Origin: UBA4742 sp963773335
GTDB taxonomy: Bacteria; Actinomycetota; Acidimicrobiia; Acidimicrobiales; Acidimicrobilacustridaceae
Direction of reading: 5' to 3'
Assembly (NCBI GenBank): GCA_963773335.1
Contig: CAVZAT010000004.1
Coordinates: forward strand, 1 to 64,000
Length of the DNA stretch: 64,000 nucleotides
Under the pieces are notes generated by a model that saw only the letters and a list, made by a program, of their open reading frames with translations, did no database searches and was not told the DNA's origin. Below are positions 1 through 6,985 of this stretch, one piece after another (positions within the stretch are counted from its first letter, which is position 1; the number at the start of each line of letters is the position of its first letter). A program made the position numbers and the translations under genes.

Positions 1-31
1 CTCCGCCGAGGCTGCGATCCCTTGTGCTGAT

Positions 32-109
32 TGGTCGGGCTGGCGGGATTTGAACCCACGACCTTCGGTCCCCCAGACCGACGCGCTAACCAAGCTGCGC
101 CACAGCCCG
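32..109 (-). tRNA. tRNA-Pro (GGG)
   Basis: The complementary strand folds into a complete cloverleaf. The acceptor arms CGGGCTG and CAGCCCG pair perfectly, followed by A and an encoded CCA (32-34). The anticodon stem TCGGT/ACCGA encloses a seven-base loop with GGG at 72-74, which reads proline CCC/CCU codons. The T arm contains GTTCAAATC. It stands alone upstream of lysS on the opposite strand. Between it and lysS (110-330) I see nothing except the lysS -10 box. Confidence 0.96.
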
Positions 110-314
110 TGAAGAAGTCACCTTACTCTCTCCTGGTCAGGCCTCCGACGCAGTTGCCGGAGGGGTGAATCGGCTTCTCAGGGCAGGTCGAACCCGTGGT
201 CGTCGTCCTCCGCACCGGACCAGGTCGGTGACTGGTGGGACGGTCGGTCGGCCGGGTCGTCACTGGTGGAGCCCAGCGAGGACGGCGCGGTACGTGGGTT
301 CCGAGGCCACCCTG

Positions 315-320
315 TAGCGT
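315..320 (+). promoter_or_regulatory. -10 box of lysS
   Basis: TAGCGT lies 10 nt before the chosen ATG of lysS, so the transcript would have almost no leader. No Shine-Dalgarno sequence is present, which supports this start over the in-frame start further upstream at 235. Confidence 0.5.
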
Positions 321-330
321 CGCGGTCCTG

Positions 331-1932
331 ATGAGCGACGATCCGTCCCCTCCGCCCAACAGCGACGACGGGCCCCAGGACGAGGCGGAGGACCCGGCGG
401 CCGAAGCCTCGGCGGCGCGCGCCATCCGTATCCAACGCCTGGCCAAGGTGGACGCGCTGCGAGCCGGGGGAGTGGTGCCCTATCCGCCCCGCTTCGACCG
501 CGACCGCACGCTGGGCGAGCTGCGCCAGGAGTTCGGCCACCTCGAGCCCGGAGCCGAGACCGACACGCAGGTGCGGGTGGCAGGACGACTCATGCTCAAG
601 CGCGACCAGGGCAAGCTCGTGTTCGCCACGTTGCGCGACCGCGACGGGGACGTGCAGCTGTTCGTGTCCAAGGCGGTGCTCGGCGACGACGCCTTCGTCG
701 GGTTCGCCGATCTCGACCGCGGCGACTGGGTGGGGGCCACGGGCACGGTCATGGCCACCCGCAAGGGTGAGCTGTCGGTCAAGGTGACCAGCTTCGAGCT
801 GCTGTCCAAGGCCCTGCGCCCCCTGCCGGACAAGTGGAAGGGCCTCAGCGACGTCGACCAGCGCTACCGCCAGCGCTATGTCGACCTGGTGGTCAACGAC
901 GAGGCCCGCCGGGTGCTGGCCGTGCGAGGCAAGGCGGTGGCCGCGCTGCGCCGGGCCCTCCACGACCAGGGCTACATCGAGGTCGAGACCCCGATGCTGA
1001 ACCTGGTCCAGGGCGGCGCCACCGCCCGACCCTTCATCACCCACTACAACGCTCTCGACCTCGACACCTACCTGCGCATCGCCCTCGAGCTTCCGCTGAA
1101 GCGGCTCATCGTGGGCGGAATGGAGCGGGTGTTCGAGATCGGCCGCATCTTCCGCAACGAGGGCATCGACACCCGCCACAATCCCGAGTTCACCATGCTC
1201 GAGGCGTACGCCGCCTTCGAGGACTACACCGACATGATGGTGTTGACCGAGAACCTGGTGGCCACGGCGGCCCGGGCCGCCATCGGGCGCACCACGGTGA
1301 CCCTTCGCGGCGTCGAGATCGACCTGGCCCCGCCCTGGCGGCGGGCCACGATGACCGAGCTGATCGCCGAGGAGCTGGGCGTGACCCTGCACCCGGGCCT
1401 GCCCGTCGAGGCGGCTCGCGTCATCCTCGACCAGCTGGGCCTGAGCTGGGAGGACTCGTGGGGCGCGGGTCGCCTGACCCTCGAGGCCTACGACGAGCTG
1501 GTCGAGAGCCGGGTCGACGGACCCGTCATCGTCTACGACTACCCCCGGGAGACCTCACCGCTGGCCAAGCCCCACCGCCACGACCCCAACCTGGTGGAGC
1601 GCTTCGAGGTGATCGTGGCTGGTCGGGAGCTGGCCAACGCCTACAGCGAGCTCAACGATCCGGTCGAACAGCTCCAACGCTTCCGCGAGGAGGCCCGGGC
1701 CAAGGCCGCCGGCGACGCCGAGGCCAGCGACGTCGACCTCGACTACATCCGGGCGCTCGAGTACGGCATGCCACCGGCCGGAGGCATGGGCATGGGCATC
1801 GATCGCCTGGTCATGGTGCTGGCCGAGGTGGACTCGATCCGTGAGGTCATCCTGTTCCCGACGCTGCGGCCCGAGACGGCGCTGACCGAGGCCGACTTCC
1901 CCGCGCTCGACGACGGCGGACCTGGCACCTGA
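331..1932 (+). CDS. lysS: lysyl-tRNA synthetase, class II
   Basis: This 533-residue protein charges tRNA-Lys with lysine in the cytoplasm. An anticodon-binding OB fold covers about residues 80-190. The class II catalytic core follows, with motif 2 (FRNEGIDTRHNPEF, about 273-287) and motif 3 (GMGMGIDRL, about 484-493). The length is usual for bacterial LysS. An acidic, alanine-rich N-terminal extension of about 35 residues is extra. The start at 331 is chosen because a -10 box precedes it and the family similarity begins soon after. The next gene, four bases downstream, is an MprF-like lysyl-phosphatidylglycerol synthase that consumes lysyl-tRNA, so part of this enzyme's output may serve membrane lipid modification. 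Confidence 0.96.
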   Translation: MSDDPSPPPNSDDGPQDEAEDPAAEASAARAIRIQRLAKVDALRAGGVVPYPPRFDRDRTLGELRQEFGHLEPGAETDTQVRVAGRLMLKRDQGKLVFATLRDRDGDVQLFVSKAVLGDDAFVGFADLDRGDWVGATGTVMATRKGELSVKVTSFELLSKALRPLPDKWKGLSDVDQRYRQRYVDLVVNDEARRVLAVRGKAVAALRRALHDQGYIEVETPMLNLVQGGATARPFITHYNALDLDTYLRIALELPLKRLIVGGMERVFEIGRIFRNEGIDTRHNPEFTMLEAYAAFEDYTDMMVLTENLVATAARAAIGRTTVTLRGVEIDLAPPWRRATMTELIAEELGVTLHPGLPVEAARVILDQLGLSWEDSWGAGRLTLEAYDELVESRVDGPVIVYDYPRETSPLAKPHRHDPNLVERFEVIVAGRELANAYSELNDPVEQLQRFREEARAKAAGDAEASDVDLDYIRALEYGMPPAGGMGMGIDRLVMVLAEVDSIREVILFPTLRPETALTEADFPALDDGGPGT

Positions 1933-1936
1933 TCCC

Positions 1937-3643
1937 ATGACGAATCGGCCATTGCGGGCTCGGGTCATCGGCTGGTTGACCGCGCTGTCGGGCGCCCTGC
2001 TGGTGCTGTCCACCCTGCCGCGGGTGCCTGAGCGGCTGGCCGGTGCCTACCGCTACGTCCCGCTGCCGTTGCGGGTCAGCGGCCGAGTGGTGACCATGCT
2101 GGTCGGCCTGCTCCTGTTGTTCCTGGCCGGCCAACTGGGCCGGCGCAAGCACCGGGCCTGGCAGGTGGCGGTGGTGCTGTTCACCGTGACCATGGTGGTC
2201 AACGTGGCCCGCCTCGATCGGCCCCTGTCCGCCGGGCTGTCGGCGGCCATGTTGGTGCTGCTGCTGGTCGGCCGCGACGACTTCCGGGCCCCGCCCGACC
2301 CGCCGACGCTGTTCCAGTTCATCCGGTTCCTGCCCCTCTACTTCGGGGCCGTGTTCCTCTACGGGTTCGGGTTCATCTTCGCTCAGCGCAACCACATCAG
2401 CCCCTCGCCCACGTTCGTTCGCAGCCTCGACGCCATCCTCAGCGGGCTGGTCGGCGTCCCGGGCTCATACACCTTCCAGAGCGAGTTCATCGAGCGGGCT
2501 TTCCGCGGCACCCTGTTGGCCGCGGGAGCGGTGGGTCTGATCATCGGCCTCGCCCTGCTCTTCCGGCCCATCGTGGCCCGCCCTCAACAGGAGGAGGGCG
2601 CCTGGGAGCATGCCAGCCGCCTGGTCCACGCCTACGGCACCGACACCCTCGCCTACTTCGCGCTCCGCGATGACAAGAGCTTCTTCTTCTCCTCCGACGG
2701 TGAGGCCATGATCGCCTACACCTACATCGGTCGCTACGCCCTGGCTTCGGGCGATCCCATCGGACGGCCCGAGTCCATCGAGCTGGTAATCGACGAGTTC
2801 CTCGCCATGTGTCGCGACCGCGCCTGGGGGGTGGCCTTCCTGGCCGTGCTCGAGTCCACCCGCGAGCTGTATGTGGACCGCGGGCTGCACACCTTCTACC
2901 TGGGTGATGAGGCCATCGTGAACTGCACGGGCTTCGCGCTGACGGGCAAGAAGTGGAAGAGCATCCGCCAGTCCGCCCAACGGGTCGAGCGCACGTACCG
3001 CTTCGAGATGCTGGCCGAGACCGACGCCTCGTCCGAACTGATCGGTGCTCTCAACGACCTGAGTGCCAAGTGGCGGGGCAAAGCACCCGAACGTGGGTTC
3101 ACCATGACGCTCAGCCGTGACGTCGAGGGGCTCAACCCCGAGTTCCGGCTGTGCGTGGCCCTCGACGAGCACGGTCAGCCCGGCGGCTTCCTGCGCATCG
3201 TGCCCGTGTACGGCGAGGCCAAGGGCTACACGCTCGACCTCATGCGCCGAGACCCCGACGCCCCCAACGGCATGACCGAGTTCCTGCTGACCCGCACGAT
3301 CATGCGCATGGACCAGGACGGCTATCAGCGGCTGAGCATGAACTTCGCGGCGTGGGGTCGCCTCTTCTACGAGGACATCCACTACACCGTGCCACAGCGA
3401 GTGGCCAAGCAGGTGCTCGAGGTGATGAATCCCTTCTATCAGATCAAGTCCCTCAAGGCCTTCAACCAGCGCTTCTATCCGGTGTGGGTGCCCCGCGTCA
3501 TCGTCTACGACGACGTGCGGGCCCTGCCACGGGTCGGGCTCCTCTATGGCGGCGTGGAGGGGTTCATGGGGATCCCCGTGATCGGTCGGTACTTCCTGCC
3601 CCGTACCGTGCCCCACGTGAAGCCGCCGAGTGCCACGTCCTGA
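1937..3643 (+). CDS. MprF-like phosphatidylglycerol lysyltransferase (DUF2156)
   Basis: The protein has 568 residues. The first 215 or so hold about six hydrophobic segments (for example residues 7-30, 48-65, 95-110, 130-150 and 190-212). Residues 225-560 form a soluble DUF2156 domain of the GNAT-like fold that transfers an amino acid from aminoacyl-tRNA to phosphatidylglycerol; motifs such as FFFSSDGEAMIAY and SMNFAAWGR are family-like. It starts four bases after lysS, so the two are co-transcribed. In mycobacterial LysX the same two activities are fused, MprF part first. Here they are separate genes in the opposite order. The amino acid specificity is inferred from this neighbour. Confidence 0.85.
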   Translation: MTNRPLRARVIGWLTALSGALLVLSTLPRVPERLAGAYRYVPLPLRVSGRVVTMLVGLLLLFLAGQLGRRKHRAWQVAVVLFTVTMVVNVARLDRPLSAGLSAAMLVLLLVGRDDFRAPPDPPTLFQFIRFLPLYFGAVFLYGFGFIFAQRNHISPSPTFVRSLDAILSGLVGVPGSYTFQSEFIERAFRGTLLAAGAVGLIIGLALLFRPIVARPQQEEGAWEHASRLVHAYGTDTLAYFALRDDKSFFFSSDGEAMIAYTYIGRYALASGDPIGRPESIELVIDEFLAMCRDRAWGVAFLAVLESTRELYVDRGLHTFYLGDEAIVNCTGFALTGKKWKSIRQSAQRVERTYRFEMLAETDASSELIGALNDLSAKWRGKAPERGFTMTLSRDVEGLNPEFRLCVALDEHGQPGGFLRIVPVYGEAKGYTLDLMRRDPDAPNGMTEFLLTRTIMRMDQDGYQRLSMNFAAWGRLFYEDIHYTVPQRVAKQVLEVMNPFYQIKSLKAFNQRFYPVWVPRVIVYDDVRALPRVGLLYGGVEGFMGIPVIGRYFLPRTVPHVKPPSATS

Positions 3644-3651
3644 CGCACCGC

Positions 3652-3657
3652 TAGCGT
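3652..3657 (+). promoter_or_regulatory. -10 box of the SRAP gene
   Basis: TAGCGT is followed by 7 nt and then the ATG at 3665. No ribosome binding site is present. Confidence 0.6.
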
Positions 3658-3664
3658 TGCGCAG

Positions 3665-4354
3665 ATGTGCGGTCGCTTCGTCTCTGCGTCCCCGCCGGAC
3701 AAGATCGCGCGATATTTCGACGCGGTCGACGACGGCGAGCACGCGACCCAGCCCAACTACAATGTGGCGCCGACTCAGGACGTGTACGCCGTGCTGGTCG
3801 ACGGGGGAGTGCGACGGCTCGAGATGCTGCACTGGGGGTTGGTGCCGCGCTGGGCCAAGGATCCGAAGGTGGGCAACCGAATGATCAACGCCCGTGCCGA
3901 GACCCTGGCCTCCAAGAGCGCCTTCAAGCCCACGTTCGCCAAGCGCCGCTGCATCATCCCGGCTGACGGCTTCTACGAGTGGAAGGTCGTGCCCGGCCAG
4001 AAGGCCAAGCAGCCCATGTTCATCCATCGCCCCGACGACGAACCCATGGCCTTCGCCGGGCTGTGGGAGGTGTGGAAGCGCCCTGACGACCCGTCGGGCG
4101 AACTGCACTCGTGCACCATCGTCACCGGCGCGGCCAACGAGGCGATGCAGCCGGTCCATGACCGCATGCCCATCATGCTGCCGCCCAGTCGGTGGGAGAC
4201 CTGGCTGGACCCGGCGGTGGACGACCTCGACCTGCTGGGCACGTTCCTGGTGCCCGCGCCGACCGAGCTCATCGAGCTGCGCCCGGTGAGCACCGAGGTC
4301 AACAACGTCCGCAACCAGGGTCCCCAGCTGCTCGACCAGGTCGAGCCGGCTTGA
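3665..4354 (+). CDS. SRAP family protein (YedK/HMCES type)
   Basis: This 229-residue protein belongs to the SOS-response-associated peptidase family, which crosslinks covalently to abasic sites in single-stranded DNA through the amino group and thiol of Cys2. The sequence begins MCGRFV, so Cys2 is exposed after Met removal. The other active-site elements are present: an Asn in the PNYNVAPTQ segment (about 38-46), ADGFYEW with the catalytic Glu (about 100-106), and the conserved His of VHDRMPIM. The length is typical. Its last four bases overlap the start of the following membrane-protein gene. Confidence 0.93.
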   Translation: MCGRFVSASPPDKIARYFDAVDDGEHATQPNYNVAPTQDVYAVLVDGGVRRLEMLHWGLVPRWAKDPKVGNRMINARAETLASKSAFKPTFAKRRCIIPADGFYEWKVVPGQKAKQPMFIHRPDDEPMAFAGLWEVWKRPDDPSGELHSCTIVTGAANEAMQPVHDRMPIMLPPSRWETWLDPAVDDLDLLGTFLVPAPTELIELRPVSTEVNNVRNQGPQLLDQVEPA

Positions 4355-5838
4355 CCCTCACCTTCCGCCGCCGGGCGGACAACCTCATCCTGCGCTGGCA
4401 GGGCAGGCTGGACAGTCCGGCCTCGGACCGGGTGCTGCCGTGGTCGGTGGCCGCCGTGCTGTTCGTGGTGCTGGTCCTGCTGTCGTTGGCCCAGGCCCGC
4501 TCACTGATCGGCGCCCCCGACCTGGCGGCCTACACGCAGGCGTCGTGGTTGATCCGTCACGGGCACGATCCGATCACCACCGTCACCACCGGTACGAACG
4601 TGTTCTCCCAGCAGGGGGCGTTCGCCTTCTGGCCGCTGGCCCAGCTGAGCCGCACCATCCCGGCCATCCCGCTGCTGTTGACCATCCAGTCCCTGGCCCT
4701 GGCCATCACCGTGGTGCCGCTGTGGCGGGTGGCCCGGCGCCTGGCCAACCTGCGGGCCGGCTCCGCGCTCATCGTGTTGCTGGTCTTCGCCGTCTACCCG
4801 ATCGTGCAGACCCTCAACCTCGACGGCTTCCATCCCGAGACGGTGGCCCTGCCCTTCCTGGTCGGAGCCGCCTACTTCGGGCTCTCCGAGCACTGGCGCC
4901 GCTTCGCTCTGTGTGCGGTCATCGCCGTGTTGTGTCGGGCCGACCTGGGGCTGGCCATCGCCGGCCTGGGGATCCTCCTGATGGTGCAGGGCTACCGTCG
5001 TCGGGGAGCGATCACCGCGGTGGCCGGCACCGTGTGGGCCCTCGGGTTCCTGTTCGTGATCCAACCCCACATCGGCCATGTCGGGGTCACTCAGCTGGCG
5101 GCCTACGCGGCCTACGGCGACTCCCCGCTGGCGGTGGCCTGGGGCATGCTGCGCGACCCGGCCCAGGTGCTGGGCAACATGTTCGACGAGGCCAACTTCC
5201 AGCTCATGGTGTACCTGTTCGCGCCGGTGCTGTTCCTGCCCTTCCTCTCTCCGCGCTACCTGTTGCCGGTGGTGCCCCTCCAGCTCGTGTACCTGGCCGG
5301 GAACGTCTCCGAGGCCACCCGGTACGGGCCCCAGGCGGTGGCCATCACCGCCTTCATCTTCCTGGCCACGCCGATGGGTCTGGCTCGCCTCGGTCGGCGC
5401 AGCGTCGACAAGGTCACCGTCGACCGCCGCGTGCTCATCACCGTGCTGTTGGCCTGCCTGTCGTTCTACGTGTTGATCGCGCCGAGCACGCCCTATCGCA
5501 AGCCGTGGGACTGGGGCGGGCGCGATGCCACCGACGGGGCCCGACTCGTGGCCCGCGACTCCGTGTCGCACACCGCCTCGGTGCGGGCCAGCTCGTCGCT
5601 GTTGATGTTGCTGGCCCAACGCCAGACGCTCTACCCGCTCGACACCGCCTCGATGGCGGACCCGGCCAAGGCCGCGGCCCGGGCCACCAGGGGCGTGGAC
5701 GTGATCATCGTCGACCGCCACGATCTGGGCTCGGTGTCCGCCGCCCAGGAGGCGGCCTTCGAGGCCGCGGTGACCAGAGCCGGCTTCGTCAAGCGCTCCG
5801 ACGACCTGGGCATCGTGGTGTTCGTCCGGGGGAGCTGA
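4351..5838 (+). CDS. DUF2079 polytopic membrane protein
   Basis: The 495-residue product has roughly ten hydrophobic segments and the DUF2079 signature region with QQGAFAFWPLAQ and LNLDGFHPETVALPFL. DUF2079 proteins look like membrane glycosyltransferases of the GT-C type, but the substrate is unknown. The start is TTG at 4351 inside TTGA, overlapping the SRAP stop. This removes an artificial arginine-free extension in front of the first conserved part and implies translational coupling. The C-terminal 110 residues are soluble. Confidence 0.8.
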   Translation: MTLTFRRRADNLILRWQGRLDSPASDRVLPWSVAAVLFVVLVLLSLAQARSLIGAPDLAAYTQASWLIRHGHDPITTVTTGTNVFSQQGAFAFWPLAQLSRTIPAIPLLLTIQSLALAITVVPLWRVARRLANLRAGSALIVLLVFAVYPIVQTLNLDGFHPETVALPFLVGAAYFGLSEHWRRFALCAVIAVLCRADLGLAIAGLGILLMVQGYRRRGAITAVAGTVWALGFLFVIQPHIGHVGVTQLAAYAAYGDSPLAVAWGMLRDPAQVLGNMFDEANFQLMVYLFAPVLFLPFLSPRYLLPVVPLQLVYLAGNVSEATRYGPQAVAITAFIFLATPMGLARLGRRSVDKVTVDRRVLITVLLACLSFYVLIAPSTPYRKPWDWGGRDATDGARLVARDSVSHTASVRASSSLLMLLAQRQTLYPLDTASMADPAKAAARATRGVDVIIVDRHDLGSVSAAQEAAFEAAVTRAGFVKRSDDLGIVVFVRGS

Positions 5839-5852
5839 GGCCCCCCGTCGGG

Positions 5853-6275
5853 TCAGTCGCTGGCCTCGGGGTGGCCGTCGACGCGCAGCCCGGCCCGGAG
5901 GCGCTCGGCGGCCTCGTCGAGCTGGGCCGGGTCCGGGTCCTGCTCGGCCCGGGCGAAGTCGAAGTCGCCCATGGAGGAGGTGGGGATCACGTGCAGGTGG
6001 CAGTGATCGATCTCATAGCCGGCGATGATCAGCCCCACCCGCTCGGGCACGAACACCCGTTGTTGCACCCTGCCGATGACGTGGGCCACGGCCATCAGGT
6101 GGGTGGCCAGCTCGGCGTCCAGATCGGTCCATCGGTCGACCTCGGCCACCGGGACGACCAGGGTGTGCCCGGGCTGTAGGGGGTTGATGGACAGGAAGGC
6201 GACGCATTGCGGGTCACGCCACACGAATCGACCCGGGAGCTCCCCGGCGATGATGCGACTGAAGATGGTGGTCAT
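5853..6275 (-). CDS. HIT family nucleotide hydrolase/transferase
   Basis: This is a 140-residue histidine-triad protein. The HxHxHxx active site reads HCHLHVIP (about residues 90-97), and the substrate-binding start is MTTIFSRIIAGELPG. Members cleave phosphoramidates or dinucleoside polyphosphates in the cytoplasm. The start at 6275 is preferred to one 43 codons upstream because homology begins there and a -10 box lies exactly six bases before it. The gene is transcribed away from the phosphatidyltransferase gene out of a 22-bp intergenic region. Confidence 0.93.
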   Translation of the reverse strand: MTTIFSRIIAGELPGRFVWRDPQCVAFLSINPLQPGHTLVVPVAEVDRWTDLDAELATHLMAVAHVIGRVQQRVFVPERVGLIIAGYEIDHCHLHVIPTSSMGDFDFARAEQDPDPAQLDEAAERLRAGLRVDGHPEASD

Positions 6276-6281
6276 CGCCGG

Positions 6282-6291
6282 ATCGTAGGCT
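6282..6291. promoter_or_regulatory. overlapping divergent -10 boxes (HIT gene and phosphatidyltransferase gene)
   Basis: The ten bases ATCGTAGGCT contain TAGGCT on the plus strand (6286-6291) and TACGAT on the minus strand (6287-6282), sharing the central TA. Each box is followed by exactly 6 nt before the start codon on its own strand (6298 and 6275). Confidence 0.7.
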
Positions 6292-6297
6292 GAGCGC

Positions 6298-6975
6298 ATG
6301 GCCTCCACCGAGGAACCGCCGCCTGTGGGCGCGAGCTCGACGTCCTCGCCGACGCCACCCGACGGCGACGAATCGGCCATCCTCACCGTCCCCAACCTGA
6401 TCACGCTGGTCCGCCTGGCCTGTCTGCCCCTGTACCTCTACCTGTTGTTCGGACGCGACAACCGGGGAGCCGCCGCGGTGCTGCTGGGGCTGCTGGGGGC
6501 AACCGACTGGGTCGACGGCCACGTCGCCCGGCGATACCACCAGGTCTCCACCGTGGGCAAGATGCTCGACCCCATCGCCGACCGGCTCCTCTTCTTCGTC
6601 GGGGTCGGGGGCATCATCGTGGTCGGTGGCGCCGCGCCGGCGTGGTTCAGCTGGGCGGTCATCGCCCGCGAGATCTTCGTGTCGGTGGCCGTCGTGGTCC
6701 TGGCCCTGCTCGGGGCCAGGCGCATCGACGTGACCTGGGTGGGCAAGGCCGGGACCTTCTCGCTGATGTTCGCCTTCCCCTTGTTCCTGGCCGGGTCGTC
6801 GACATGGACGATCGCACCGCTGTTCCACGCCCTCGGGTGGGTGGCCGGCCTTCCCGGCCTCGTGCTGTCGTACTGGGCGGCCGCCACCTACGTGCCCATC
6901 GGGTTGCGCGCGCTGCACGACGGGCGGGCCGACCGGGCCGAACGTGCGACACCGCCGTCGGCTGCGCCCGGGTAG
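6298..6975 (+). CDS. CDP-alcohol phosphatidyltransferase (PgsA-like)
   Basis: This 225-residue integral membrane enzyme carries the family motif D-G-x2-A-R-x8-G-x3-D-x3-D, seen as VDGHVARR followed by GKMLDPIAD (about residues 70-95). Five or six hydrophobic helices follow. It transfers a phosphatidyl group from CDP-diacylglycerol to an alcohol, probably glycerol phosphate or inositol phosphate; the exact acceptor cannot be read from the sequence. Its place upstream of gcvH-garA matches mycobacterial pgsA2. The stop codon TAG is also the first half of the next gene's -10 box. Confidence 0.88.
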   Translation: MASTEEPPPVGASSTSSPTPPDGDESAILTVPNLITLVRLACLPLYLYLLFGRDNRGAAAVLLGLLGATDWVDGHVARRYHQVSTVGKMLDPIADRLLFFVGVGGIIVVGGAAPAWFSWAVIAREIFVSVAVVVLALLGARRIDVTWVGKAGTFSLMFAFPLFLAGSSTWTIAPLFHALGWVAGLPGLVLSYWAAATYVPIGLRALHDGRADRAERATPPSAAPG

Positions 6976-6978
6976 GTT
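6973..6978 (+). promoter_or_regulatory. -10 box made from a stop codon
   Basis: TAGGTT begins with the TAG stop codon of the phosphatidyltransferase gene and is followed by 7 nt and the ATG at 6986. Confidence 0.55.
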
Positions 6979-6985
6979 CTGGCCC

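Noticed and set aside
178..1392. 404-codon minus-strand open frame opposite lysS
   Set aside because: It is antisense to a fully recognisable synthetase, is made of Gly/His/Val/Ala runs typical of high-GC shadows and has no motif or start signal.
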